DNA from: Erinaceus europaeus
Taxonomy: Eukaryota > Chordata > Mammalia > Eulipotyphla > Erinaceidae
DNA length: 64,000 nt
Assembly: GCF_950295315.1 (NCBI RefSeq)
Contig: NC_080164.1
Span: forward strand, 112,426,447 to 112,490,446
Reading direction: 5' to 3'
The translations under genes were made by a program, and so were the position numbers. The notes beneath the pieces are model-generated. The model saw only the letters and a list, made by a program, of their open reading frames with translations, was not told where the DNA came from and made no database searches. This document shows positions 32,744 to 43,019 of the stretch, in pieces; position 1 is the first letter of the stretch, and every line of letters starts with the position of its first letter.

Positions 32744-32745
32744 TC

Positions 32746-32796
<51 letters not shown>

Positions 32797-32797
32797 G
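32744..32797. repeat. (CT)n(TA)n microsatellite
   Basis: CT run followed by alternating TA interrupted by single G bases. Confidence 0.95.
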
Positions 32798-32984
32798 TCT
32801 GTCTCTGTGTGTGTGTTTTGGTTTTTAATCTCAGTTACATACAGTTCTTTTTAAATAACTGTTAACACATACGTAGATAATTATGTAATGTTTGGCTTAT
32901 GAAAATTTCAAAGCCATAGCATATTATACAATATAAAAATGATATAATTTCTTGAATACAAATTCAGAATTATAGCATTATATG

Positions 32985-33466
32985 GCACATTTTTTTTTAT
33001 TTACTGACAAAATGGGCTAGACTCATTCTAATGTTTGTTCTTTTAAAACTTTTATCAGGAGTCAGGTAGCAGCGCAGCAGGTTAAGCACAAGTGGCGCAA
33101 AGTGCAAGGACTCGCGTAGGGATCCTGATTCTAGCCCCCAGCTCCTTAGCTTCACAAGCAGTGAAGCAGGTCTACAAGTGTCTATCTTTCTCTCTTCCTC
33201 TCTGTCTTCCCCTCCTTTCTTCATTTCTCTTTGTCCTATCCAACAACGACTACAACAATAAAAAGAAACAACAAGGGCAACAAAAGGGAATAAATAAATA
33301 AGTAAATACAAAATTAAAAAAAAAGTTTTTATCACTTATTTTTGGCTGGTTAACGTTATCAATTGCACATTCTTTCTTTTTGATTTACTGACAAAATGGG
33401 CTAGACTCATTCTGATGTTTGTTCTTTTAAAACTTTTTAACACTTCTTTTTTTTTGGCTGGTAATA
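32985..33466. repeat. Tandem duplication of about 104 bp split by a SINE
   Basis: GCACATT...ACTGACAAAATGGGCTAGAC...GTTCTTTTAAAACTTTT...TTGGCTGGT occurs at 32985-33057 plus 33334-33364, and again at 33365-33466. Copies differ by a few bases and a Type B SINE sits in the first copy only. Confidence 0.85.
33058..33325 (+). mobile_element. Type B SINE
   Basis: GGAGTCAGGTAGCAGCGCAG head, GGCGCAAAGTGCAAGGACTC, GGATCCTGATTCTAGCCCC, CAACAAAAGGGAATAAATAA. TTTTATCA flanks it on both sides. Confidence 0.92.
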
Positions 33467-33780
33467 ATCTGTAATAGGTGTCTTCAAAACACTACCATTT
33501 TTTCCATGAAAAATCCGTAGCTCTGCTTGGATACCTAGAGTAGAGGGGAAGGTGCCCAAGGCAGAAACAGCAAGAGAAGCACCCGAGGATAATGTCTGAC
33601 ACAGGGCACCAGTTTCCATAACAGACCTAGAGAGGGTGTGAGAGTGTCTACAAACCCGGACTGCAGGGAGAGGAGAAGTAGGACCCATGCGCCAACAAAG
33701 TCCTATGACCATTAACACCAAATGCAGTGAAAACACATAACATATTACTGAAACAATAAAAAGAGAAATGTTTTCTTTCT
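33467..33780. other. Unrecognised sequence with a minus-strand open frame
   Basis: On the minus strand 99 codons are open from 33736 to 33437. The last part, PITDYYQPKKKK, comes from an A-rich run that may be a poly(A)-like end, so a retrocopy is possible. I recognise no parent gene. Confidence 0.3.
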
Positions 33781-33794
33781 TTTTACATTTTTTA

Positions 33795-33990
33795 CATGTT
33801 AATTATTTATTTAGATAGAGACAGAAACTTAAGGGGAAGGGGGAGATAGGGAGAAAGAAAGAAAGATTCCCTCAGCCCTGCTCCACTGCTTGTGAAGCTT
33901 TCCCCTTGTAGGTGGGGACCAAGGGCTTGAACCTGGGACCCTGTGCATTGTAACATATGTGTTCCACCAGGTGTGCTACCACCCAGCCCT
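33795..33990 (-). mobile_element. Type A SINE
   Basis: Antisense: TTAATTATTTATTTAGATAG, GAAGCTTTCCCCTTGTAGGT, GTGCATTGTAACATATGTG, head CCACCAGGTGTGCTACCACC. Confidence 0.9.
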
Positions 33991-34139
33991 TCTAAATATT
34001 CTCCTAAAATAACAAATAGAATGAAATAAAAATAAGAGATGCAGTAAAATATGGTATGCAGTTCTTCCCCCCAAGAACTGTGGTCTAGGTATATCACATG
34101 AGGGGAGCACTGAGGAGGAGTAAGGGTGGGGAAGGAAGC

Positions 34140-34679
34140 TGTGTTTCCACAGGAGATAGCACTGGCCCTGCTGGGCTAGCTTCATGGGCAGGAGAGCTAG
34201 ACAACCAGGGACTCATGGCTGAGTGGTACCCAGTTCAGTCTTTATTCATGTGGAACGCAGTGCAGTCTAAGCTATCTCTAATCACAATCTTGTCCTTATA
34301 TATCCTGGGGCTGCCAGTGCAGATCAGCTTATAGGCTCTCTCCAGAGTGCCTGTTAGAGATGGAAGTCCTGGTGAAGTGCTTCTCAAGATTCTGGTGACA
34401 GAGCAACTGTATATATACTCCTCGCCAAGTAGGGTGGAAACAGGATGTCAGGTAGAGAGGGTGAAGCAAAAAGAGATTGGTGGAAATCAGGGTGTGACAA
34501 GGAGGGGGGGGGTGGAGCAAAAAGAGAGTATGAACCAGCGGGATTAAACCAATGCCCTGGAGGCAGGGTAGTGCTTAGTTAACAGTGGTTTATGTAAATA
34601 GAATACAGTGTTAAGCAGGGGGGAATAAACCAATGAAACAGCAGGGGTCTTAGAAGCAGAATTTGGAAGCTTACCAACA
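34140..34679 (-). mobile_element. ERV LTR, about 0.54 kb
   Basis: On the minus strand it starts TGTTGGTAAGCTTCC, has GTATATATACAG and further on GATATATAAGGAC as TATA-like motifs, AATAAAGACTGAACTGGG as poly(A) region and ends GTGGAAACACA. GAGCACTGAGG lies just outside both ends in inverted orientation. No internal ERV genes are evident. Confidence 0.65.
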
Positions 34680-35260
34680 GGCCCCTCAGTGCTCCTCTTA
34701 CCTTGGTTCCAGGAAGTATGAAGAGTGTCAGAAAAGCCCAGTACTGCATGGCTGGCATGGTGGATGGCTTGGAGCTACCCGTGGGGTAGAGTACGGACTG
34801 CTTCCTCCAGGCTTGCTGTATAGCACAAGAGGACCTGGAGGGAGTGTTGTTCCAAGAAATAGCTCCAGGCCTGTAGAGGCAACCCTAGGCTGGCTGTTGC
34901 CCAACTTTGTTTGTACCCTGCCACAGCCACAGAGCCCTGGACTCTAACTGCCACTGCTTTCCTGAACACCCCTTCCTGTGCCCCTACCTTCACACCCCTG
35001 CCTCCTGCAGTCCCTATGGTGAGAGCTGGAGCAAGCATTGAGAGGCAGAGTGCTTTTTCCTCGTGGAAATGCATGGAATACAGAACCCTGTGAGATTCAA
35101 AGTCACCAAGATTGGAGGTGTGACTGGACCCCATTCACAGGAGGCACATGCTCATTCAGACTTTACCCTGGACCTGGTTGTTTTTGAGAGGAGAGTCAGG
35201 TTTGCTCCTTATTCCAATAAAGTGGACTTTTCTAGTCCATTCTGGAACTGTTGGAATTTC
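34680..35260. other. Unrecognised GC-richer segment with exon-like end
   Basis: On the minus strand, ATG at 34758 opens 19 codons (MPAMQYWAFLTLFILPGTK) that end at AAG/GTAAGA (exon end 34702), looking like a signal-peptide first exon. Longer frames on both strands (up to 119 codons) are unrecognised. Host exon, ERV internal sequence or chance are all possible. Confidence 0.25.
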
Positions 35261-35699
35261 CACCTCCAAGTACTCATCTATTCATATCCTCCTATTTAAT
35301 ATTCTTTCCTGCACTCAGTCCATGTTCTTTCACCAATCCAAGTGATACCCCTTTCTGTTGCACCAGATGTCTGGCTTGCAACAGCCTTCAGGAAATTTAG
35401 CCTGATGTATTCTCCTAATCTATTGCCACACCAGAGTTCTTGCTTAAGTTCCCTTTTTTTTATCAGCCACATTTTTCTCTCTAATGATTACTTTGTTACT
35501 CAGAAGTGACTTTGTAGGAATCTTTTTCACTTAGAAAAATAGTAATACTTGATCCTTTTCCAGATTTCCTACTTCAATCTTTTTCTCTCTCTTTTTTTGC
35601 TTTCTTGTTAAATGTGATACCAATGAGTAGACCCATACCAGCTTTGTGCAGATACAGTATTGCCTAGTGGCCTTTCCTGATCATTGTGTCATTGTTGAT

Positions 35700-35764
35700 G
35701 TTATGCTATGTTATGTTATGTTATGTTATGTTATGTTATGTTATGTTATGTTATGTTATGTTAT
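35700..35764. repeat. (TTATG)n pentanucleotide repeat
   Basis: About 13 units, the second with one substitution. Confidence 0.97.
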
Positions 35765-35861
35765 CGATTTGGTTTTAATTCCTTATAAAATTACTTAGTT
35801 CATAGCCTGGAGTAAATTACACTTTTATTTTTTAATAGATAACAGAAATTCATTATTCTTC

Positions 35862-35897
35862 ATATATATATATGATATATATATATATATATATATG
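35862..35897. repeat. (TA)n microsatellite
   Basis: Alternating AT with one GATATAT interruption, followed by a GA-rich stretch to 35980. Confidence 0.93.
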
Positions 35898-35949
35898 AAT
35901 AAGAAAGAGAAGAAGAGGAGGAGAAGAAAGATAAGGAGAAAGAGAAGAA

Positions 35950-36085
35950 GGAAAGAAGGAGAGAGGGAGAAACAGATAGAAGAGACAGCACAGTGCTCAC
36001 GAAATTCATAGAGCTTCCTCAGTGCTGTTCGTGGAGCTCCATCTGGTGACTGGGCCTGGGAAGGCCTGCGATCTATGGAGTAAGC
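35950..36085 (-). mobile_element. Degenerate antisense SINE
   Basis: A GAGA-rich body followed by CACAGTGCTCACGAAATTCA and GTGGAGCTCCATCTGGTGAC has antisense SINE layout; family not recognised. Confidence 0.35.
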
Positions 36086-36360
36086 CCTCTCCCATGCCCA
36101 CACCCATCTCTCACTCGTTTACAGTCTTGTTACACTCTACAAAAGGTATTTTGAATACAGCAAAAACCTTGTGATCTTAGTCAAAATCTACTTTTCCACG
36201 TCAGATTCTCCCTGCAGGTGCACCTTACTGAAGTTTCCCATTACTCCTTTCATTTCTCTGCTGAATTTACCTAAATGATTTGTTCATTTTTTCCCCACCT
36301 TCTTTATAAAGTAATCAGTTGCTCTGCTTATTTGGTAACATAGAAAGTAAAGCCTAGTAG

Positions 36361-36640
36361 AGAGTCAGGCAGTAGCACAGCGGGTTAAGCTCAGGTGGCA
36401 CAAAGTGCAAGGATCAGTGTAAAGATCCCGGTTCTAGCCCCCAGCTCCCCACCTGCAGGGGAGTCGCTTCACAATCAGTGAAACAGGTCTACAGGGGTCT
36501 ATCTTTCTCTCCCCCTCTCTGTCTTCCTCTCCTCTCTCCATTTCTCTCTGTTCTATCCAACAATGATGGCATCAATAATAAAATAACAAGCACAACAAAA
36601 AGGAAGAAAGAAAGAAGAAAAAAAAGTAAAAAAAAAAAAA
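36361..36640 (+). mobile_element. Type B SINE with target duplication
   Basis: GAGTCAGGCAGTAGCACAGC head, GGCACAAAGTGCAAGGATC, GGGGAGTCGCTTCACAATC, CAACAAAAAGG end. AAAGTAAAGCCTA flanks both sides (36345 and 36640). Confidence 0.93.
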
Positions 36641-36775
36641 AAGTAAAGCCTAAGGGCTGGTGAAATAGTGTTGCTTTGTCATGTGTGTGTCACAAATTGG
36701 AACCAGTTCCCTACCTCATTGCAGAAAGGTTTTATGCTGGAGTCTTCCTGCCACCCTTATCAAATATTTTATTTT

Positions 36776-37020
36776 TTTATAAATATTTATTTATTTATTC
36801 CCTTTTGTTGCCCTTGTTGTTTTATTGTTGTAGTTATTCTTGTCGTCGTCATTATTGGATAGGACAGAGAGAAATGGAGAGAGGAGGGGCAGACAGAGAG
36901 GGGAAGAGAAAGATAGACACCTGCAGACTTGCTTCACTGCTTGTGAAGTGACTCCCCTGCAGGTAGGGATCTGGGGACTTGAACCGGGATCCTTACACCA
37001 GTCCTTGCACTTTGTGCCAA
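36776..37020 (-). mobile_element. Type B SINE lacking the head end
   Basis: Antisense from TATTTATTTATTTATTCCCT to CCTTGCACTTTGTGCC, then abruptly an A-run. The outermost head is missing, as in the 32424 copy. Confidence 0.88.
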
Positions 37021-37399
37021 AAAAAAAAAGATTTTTTTAAAAAGAAAACAAACAAAATCCTTAAGCATATCAAACTTCATTTCAGTTGTGAAGTACTCTA
37101 GGGTGCACATTATCTTAGGGTGTCATGATGACTCACGGTTGTATTTGTGCTATTGCTGATGTGTCTATCCTAATACACACATGGACACCAGCATGTGAAG
37201 ATGATTTCAATATGACTGTCCTTTTAGGTTGTACTCAGTGTTGCCAACTTTACCTGGACCTGGTCATTCCACTTCCCAGTGTGAACACAGGGTGATGTGT
37301 GTGTTCAGAATAAACACCTAGAGCACCACGGTGCACCTGCCAGGTTCAGAACAGTGGTTTGCAAGCTCACAAGGCAAGGGCTCTGCCAGGGACTCATGA

Positions 37400-37720
37400 C
37401 AGTACTGGAAAAAGAAAACACATGCACCCCTGTGTTCACAAAACAGATTGTTCACAGTGGCCCAGGGTTGGAGGCAGCCTAAATGTCCATCATCAGATGA
37501 CTGGCTAAAGAAGTTATGGGATATATATTCCATGGAATACTACTCTGCAATCAAAACAGGTGATATTGTGTCCTTTGGGACAACATGGATGGAACTGGAG
37601 GTGATGGTGCTTAGCAAAATAAGTAAAGAGATAAAAGACAACTACCAAATGATTTCACTCATTTGTAGAATATTGAGATCTGATTCTCATGAACTTGCAA
37701 AAAGAAAAAAAAAACTCTGA
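37400..37720 (+). mobile_element. Old L1 ORF2 end, left part
   Basis: CACCCCTGTGTTCACAAAAC, GCCTAAATGTCCATCATCAG, GGATATATATTCCATGGAAT and GGATGGAACTGGAGGTGATG are L1 ORF2 C-terminal landmarks. A SINE interrupts it at 37722; the element resumes at 38040. Confidence 0.82.
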
Positions 37721-37721
37721 A

Positions 37722-38033
37722 GGCTGGGCGGTAGTGTACCAGGTTAAGCACACATGATGCAAAACATAAGGACAGGCTGAAGGATTCCGGATTGAGCCCC
37801 CAGCTCCCCACCTTCAGGGAGTTTGCTTCATAGGAGGTGAAGCAGGTTTGCAGGTGTCTATCTTTCTCTCCCCCTCTCTGCCTTCCCCTACTCTCCTGAT
37901 TTCTCTCTGTCCTATCCAACAGCAATAGCAAAAATAACAAAAACAAAATGGAGAAAATGGCCTCCAGGAGCAGTGGATTTGTAGTATAGGCCCTGAGCCC
38001 CAGCTATAATCCTGGAGGCAAAGAAAAAAAATC
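37722..38033 (+). mobile_element. Type B SINE with tail module inside an L1
   Basis: GGCTGGGCGGTAGTGTACCA head, GATGCAAAACATAAGGAC, CAGCTCCCCACCTTCAGGGA; tail module at 37960-38022 from GGCCTCCAGGAGCAGTGG to TCCTGGAGGCAAAG. It splits the L1 at 37400-38200. Confidence 0.93.
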
Positions 38034-38039
38034 CAAACA

Positions 38040-38200
38040 AAACAGAAACAAGCAAACTTTATAAGACTTGTGAGGACTCTGGTGATTATCTTTGGGAGGT
38101 AAGAGGGAAGGGATACAGAGCTTTGGTGGTGGGTGTGGTATGGAAATATACTCTATAATCTTATAATCTTGTGACAAACCATTAATAACAAAAAAGAGAA
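38040..38200 (+). mobile_element. Old L1 3' UTR, right part
   Basis: TAAGACTTGTGAGGACTCTG, CTTTGGTGGTGGGTGTGGTA, CTTATAATCTTGTGACAAAC match the old L1 end also seen at 41310-41430. Continuation of the interrupted copy. Confidence 0.75.
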
Positions 38201-38781
38201 AAAGAAAACGGAACTTAGCTGTCCTTGTAGTTTGATCCCACTGCCTCCTTTTCTTTCTCTTAGGGCTCACACCATCTCCCCAGACACCTAGGAGGAAAAT
38301 ATGACTCAAAGGTGGGGTTGCTGTTGCTGAGATACAGTCTTTGTTTGCATGCACTCCCTCTGGTCCCTCCCGTCCTTCAGCTCAGCTGCCTTCCGCCTGG
38401 ACGCTGGGTTCCTCCATACTCTCTGCCTCTTACTTTCCCTCGCACTGTCCGTCCCATGAAACGGCACCAGCTTTGCCCACTGCATACCAACTTCTCCAGG
38501 CTTCTCTGATGCATGAACACACAGAGGCAGTCACATATATGTCAGTACTCTCACAAACATGCATAGAATCATGCACAACACATGCATACATATGTGTACA
38601 AGCACATGTGTATTACACAAATATGCATGCGTAGACGCTTATTCGTATATATGTATGAACACACACACACAAAATCAGAATAGTGAGTTCCTTCTATCTA
38701 TTATTTAAAAAAAATCAAAAAGAGAGTTTACTACAGGCTATAAACTAAGTACTTTCACAAGGAATTAAAGCCAAATCCAAG
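38201..38781. other. Unique intergenic sequence
   Basis: Includes a (CA)-rich stretch at 38575-38670; no gene recognised. Confidence 0.45.
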
Positions 38782-38975
38782 AGTTAGGTAGTGGTGCACC
38801 TGGTTGAGTGCACATGTTACAATGCACATGGACCCAGGTTCGGGTCTCCGGTCCCCACCTACAGGAGGAAAGCTTTATGAGTGGTGAAGCAGTGTTGCAA
38901 GTGTCTTTCTGTCTTTTCTCCCCTTCCCTCTCTATTCCTGGCTGTCTCTATCCAATAAATAAAGAAATATAAAAC
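38782..38975 (+). mobile_element. Type A SINE
   Basis: GAGTTAGGTAGTGGTGCACC head, ATGTTACAATGCACATGGAC, GGAGGAAAGCTTTATGAGTG, CCAATAAATAAAGAAATAT tail. Confidence 0.93.
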
Positions 38976-39044
38976 AAAATAAAACCGAATTCCCACACTT
39001 GAAAAAAATAATGTGAAAAGTTATGACATTAAACTCTTGGGACA

Positions 39045-39150
39045 GGGAGAGAGCTCAGCCTGTTAGAGTATCCACTTACATGTATGGAACTCCAGGGGCT
39101 GTAGGTTCAATTTCTAGCACCACCTGTCTCCTTCCTTCCTTCCTCTCTCA
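39045..39150 (+). mobile_element. Degenerate tRNA-like SINE
   Basis: GGACAGGGAGAGAGCTCAGC, TGTTAGAGTATCCACTTACA and GTAGGTTCAATTTCTAGCAC give a box A/box B arrangement unlike Types A and B. Confidence 0.5.
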
Positions 39151-39324
39151 AAGAAACTCTTTCCTATTGTCCATATGTATTCTGTTTTAATAAAAACTGG
39201 ACACTGAGTATTCTTCAGATAGATTCTACATAATTCTTTCCTGGATTTGAATATGGGTATAGTGTTTAACTATAACCCTGTGGCCTTTTGAGTGTGTAAA
39301 TAATATATATTCAAAATTTAAAAA

Positions 39325-40215
39325 TTCAACTCAACAACAAGAAAACAAATAACCCTATCCAAAAATGGGGAGAGGACGTGGACAGGATATTCACCATAGA
39401 AGAGATCCAAAAGGCCGAGAAACACATGAAAAAATGCTCCAAGTCTTTGTCAGAGAAATGCAAATAAAGACAACAGTGAGATACCACTTCACTTCTGTGA
39501 GACTGTCATACATCAGAAAAGGTAGCAGCAGCAAATGCTGGAGAGGTTGTGGGATTAAAGGAACCCTCCTGCACTTCTAGTGGAAATGTACATTGGTCCA
39601 ACCCCTGTGCAGAGCAGTCTGGAGAACTCTCAGAAGGCTAGAAATGGACTTACCCTATGATCCTGCAATTCCTCTCCTGGGGATATATCGTAAGAAACTC
39701 AGCATACCCATTCAAAAAGATCTGTGTACACATATGTATGCTCTTAGCAGCACAATTTGTAATAGCCAAAACCTGGAAGCAACCCAGGTGTCCAACAACA
39801 GATGAGTGGCTGAGCAATTTGTGGTATATATACACAATGGAACACTACACAGCTATAAAAAATGGTGACTTTACCGTTTTCAGCCGACCTTGAATGGACC
39901 TTGAAAAATTCATGTTAAGTGAAATAAGTCAGAAACAGAAGGATGAATATGGGATGATCTCACTCTCAGGCAGAAGTTGAAAAACAAGATCAGAAGAGAA
40001 AACACAAGTAAAACCTGAACTGTAATTGGTATGTTGCACCAAAGTAAAACACTCTGGGGTGGGTGGAGGGGAGAATACAGGTCCAAAAAGATGACAGGGG
40101 ACCTAGTGGGGGTTGTATTGTTATATGGATAACTGGGAAATATTATGCATGTACAAACTATTGTATTTACTGTAGAAAGTAAAATATTAATTCCCAATAA
40201 AGAAATTTAAAAAGA
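39325..40215 (+). mobile_element. Short-tail L1, 5'-truncated
   Basis: Begins in ORF2 (AAAAATGGGGAGAGGACGTG, matching 62210) and carries the Cys-rich end (GCTGGAGAGGTTGTGGGAT), CAGGTGTCCAACAACAGATG and TATATACACAATGGAACACT. The 3' UTR is different from the element at 62849: GGGGTGGGTGGAGGGGAG, GACCTAGTGGGGGTTGTAT, AATTCCCAATAAAGAAATT. Frames are broken. Confidence 0.92.
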
Positions 40216-40231
40216 GAATGAAAGAAAAGAG

Positions 40232-40715
40232 AGTTAGCATACAAAGCCAAACAAATTGTTGAACAATCATGGACCTAAAGGCTGGAATAGTGTGGATGAA
40301 GAGTTGAGGGGTCCTCCATTTTGTATGTAGCTAGTAGACATATTTTAGTTATATTACAAAGGGCCTATGGTTATACTAGTTTTTTTTTCTTTTTATTTTT
40401 TTCCCCTGAGCCTGAAATCTGATATGCAGGTGGACCCAAGCCATTGTCTGGGGAGATGATGTCATGGCTGGAAAAAGGACCAGAAACCTGGATCAGGGAA
40501 GAGAGTAGCTCCCTAATATGGGAAAGGTGTATAAATATTATTGACTGTAACCCCATCTATTTGATGTGATCTGGAGCCCATATTCAGCTTAGGAGCCTAT
40601 GTGACCTCTGCATCCCTATAGATATGAGCTCACATTCTCTGGTCATGAGTAGGAACATTCCAAGCTGCCCCAACATCAGGACCCATCTTCCTCAAGTGTA
40701 GCATAGAGTATGTTG
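40232..40715 (-). mobile_element. L1 3' UTR fragment, old long-tail type
   Basis: Antisense: AGCATACAAAGCCAAACAAA, GGGTCCTCCATTTTGTATG, CCTGAGCCTGAAATCTGATA, GGGAAGAGAGTAGCTCCCTA, GACCCATCTTCCTCAAGTG. It defines the upstream half of the old 3' UTR. Confidence 0.8.
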
Positions 40716-41238
40716 TTATTCTCTATTGTTTTAAGAGGGCCAAACTTACAGGACTGGGGCCCCTGGGGCTATACTTTTGTTTCTTGAGTAGACTTTAGCA
40801 TATTGACTGCTGACTTTAATTTCACCTCAGTTGGCAGAACTCAGGCCATCTCCTACCTCCAGGATTTTACCAGACTGACCAGGCTTTTTTTTTTTTTTGG
40901 GGGGGGGTTCCCCGTATCACTGGTTTCAGTCACTAACCTCTTCTGCTTTGTGAAAGCAGGGATAGCATTCAAACTTTGATTTGGAGACTGATTCGTATAT
41001 CTCTCCAGTCCTCTTTGGGTGTGTGTTCTAGAAGACATAAATATGGGTCTTTCACAGATTATCTTACTGTCTAAAGAACAAAGGTTGCACTATAAAGGTT
41101 ATATGTCCATTGCAATTCAAATACATTCACAATGGCCCAGTGTACCTATCACTGGATTAACCCCAGAATGCTGACAAGAAGAACATGATATTTCAAAGCA
41201 GGAAACAATTTTGCTAGAAAAAAAAGAAGCAGAAGTGC
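40716..41238. other. Unique intergenic sequence
   Basis: Nothing recognised; a T10G10-like run lies at 40887-40908. Confidence 0.45.
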
Positions 41239-41239
41239 T

Positions 41240-41424
41240 AGGTTCTGTCATTTTCACTTTGTGAGGATGGGGGCTGCTCATTGATTAAAGTAGAAAAAAA
41301 CACCAAGTAAACTGTAAGGTTTGTGAGAACTCTGATGGTTATTTCTGGGAAGTGGGAAGGTAGATACAAAGAACTCTGGTGGTGGATGTGATGTAGAATT
41401 ATATACACTGTCATCCTACAATCT
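41240..41424 (+). mobile_element. Old L1 3' end, host of a nested L1
   Basis: TAAGGTTTGTGAGAACTCTG, CTCTGGTGGTGGATGTGATG and CCTACAATCTTGTAACACAC; the element resumes after the nested copy at 42217 (AATGACAAACAG). Confidence 0.75.
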
Positions 41425-41438
41425 TGTAACACACTATT

Positions 41439-42202
41439 TTTTTTTATTTATTTAAGAAAGGAGACATTAACAAAACCATAGGATAAGAGGGGTACAGTTC
41501 CACACAATTCCTACCACCCAATCTTCATATCCCATCCCCTCCCCTGATAGCTTTCCCATTCTCTATCCCTCTGGGAGTATGGACCCAGCGTCATTGTGCG
41601 TTGCAGAAGGTGGAAGGTCTGGCTTCTGTAATTGCTTCCCCGCTGAACATGGGCATTGACTGGTCGATCCATATTACCAGTCTGCCTCTCTCTTTCCCTA
41701 ATAGGGTGGGGCTCTGAGGAAGTGGAGCTCCAGTACACATTGATGGGGTTGTCTGTCCAGGGAAGTCTGGTCAGCATCTCACTGGCATCCGGAACCTGGT
41801 GGCTGAAAAGAGAGTTAACATACAAAGCCAAACAAACTGTTGAACAATCATGGACCTAAAGACTGTAATAGTGCAGATGAAGTGTTGGGGGTATTCCCTG
41901 CATGCTCTTGTGTACTTCTGCTTTCAGGTATATATTTTTCCCCTAGTTTATGGGCACGTGTGAACCTATGCTCTATCTCAGGGGACCTGGACTATATCTA
42001 GGTTTGGGGACGTTATTGGGGAGTGGAACACCTGGAATGGAATTAGAGAATACTATGAAAGGAAAGTTCTCACCTGAGTGATGAAGCTGAAGGGTTGTCA
42101 TTCCACACCTGAAGTCTCTGGACACAGTCTGAAGTGAAGCATGCTGAGGTGGCACTCGTTGCAATATTATTTGATTTGGATTGAGAGAAGCATGCAGGAA
42201 AG
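41439..42202 (-). mobile_element. Long-tail L1 3' end nested in older L1, with 14-bp target duplication
   Basis: Antisense copy: T-run and TTTATTTATTTAAGAAAGGA, AAACCATAGGATAAGAGGGG, GAACATGGGCATTGACTGGT, AGTTAACATACAAAGCC, CTGAAGGGTTGTCATTCCAC. TGTAACACACTATT occurs at 41425-41438 and 42203-42216, defining the ends. About 764 bp, 5'-truncated within the 3' UTR. Confidence 0.95.
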
Positions 42203-42319
42203 TGTAACACACTATTAATGACAAACAGAAAATGAAGAAGAATGAAAGGAAGGGAGCCCAAAGAAAAGGATAAAATTCTAGATCAAGTCAAGCTGGGTTC
42301 TGGGCCCAACTTGGATGGC

Positions 42320-42475
42320 CTTTGTGATAGTTTCCTTACCTGCCAAATGGATGTTATTATTCACAGTCAATACAGTTTAGAGGATTACATGAGATTAACT
42401 GCTCTAAAGCTCTTAGGTCACAGCCTGGGCCTCTAATAGCACATCAATAAGTACTTATTGTGTTAGCAATCTGAG
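42320..42475 (+). mobile_element. MIR (ancient SINE)
   Basis: GATAGTTTCCTTACCTGCCA, AATGGATGTTATTATTCACA, GGATTACATGAGATTAACTG, CTAATAGCACATCAATAAGT follow the MIR 3' half (tttcctcatctgtaaaatgg, gataataata, aggattaaatgag, ggcacatagtaagcgctcaataa) closely. Confidence 0.75.
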
Positions 42476-42839
42476 TTTCATTTGGGTAATAAAATGAGAG
42501 TGCATTTATAGCTGACATACTTATAGGATTGATAAAAGGAAAAGACTAATTTTCCTGAGAGTCTCAGGGACTCAAAGACATAAAAACAAAAATATTCAAG
42601 TTGTGATTTACTTGTGTGTGTTCAGCTGACATCAGCTTCTTGGATATTCCTGTCAGGTTCACTCAAGAGTTCTCTCCCAATGTGCTTCCTAGGAAATGAG
42701 TTAGAAAGGCAGATTCAGGGCCCCACCCTGGGTCCACCTATAACCTAGAACCACCTAGAATCATTCAGTATGTTTGGGAAGAAACCAGCCAAAACACTTT
42801 ATGTGACTTTAGGTAAGGGATGAAAGGAATCTGACAGGG

Positions 42840-43010
42840 GCTGGGTGAACACACATCTGGTAGAGCACATAGGTCACCATGCTCCAGGACCCAGATTCAA
42901 GCTCCTGTTCCCCAGCTTCATGACCAGTAAAGAGAGGCTTCAGGACACACACACTCTCTCTCCCCTCTCATCTCACTGTCTCTATTTTTCTTTGTTTTTA
43001 TCAAGAAAAA
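42840..43010 (+). mobile_element. Type A SINE, shortened
   Basis: GGGGCTGGGTGAACACACAT head, AGGTCACCATGCTCCAGGAC, GATTCAAGCTCCTGTTCCCC. The GCAGGGGGGAAAG section is deleted. Confidence 0.8.
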
Positions 43011-43019
43011 AAAAAAGAG

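Noticed and set aside
34775..35134. 119-codon minus-strand frame
   Set aside because: Unrecognised, lacks domain signals, and is in a different frame from the signal-peptide-like codons beside it; kept only as unexplained sequence.
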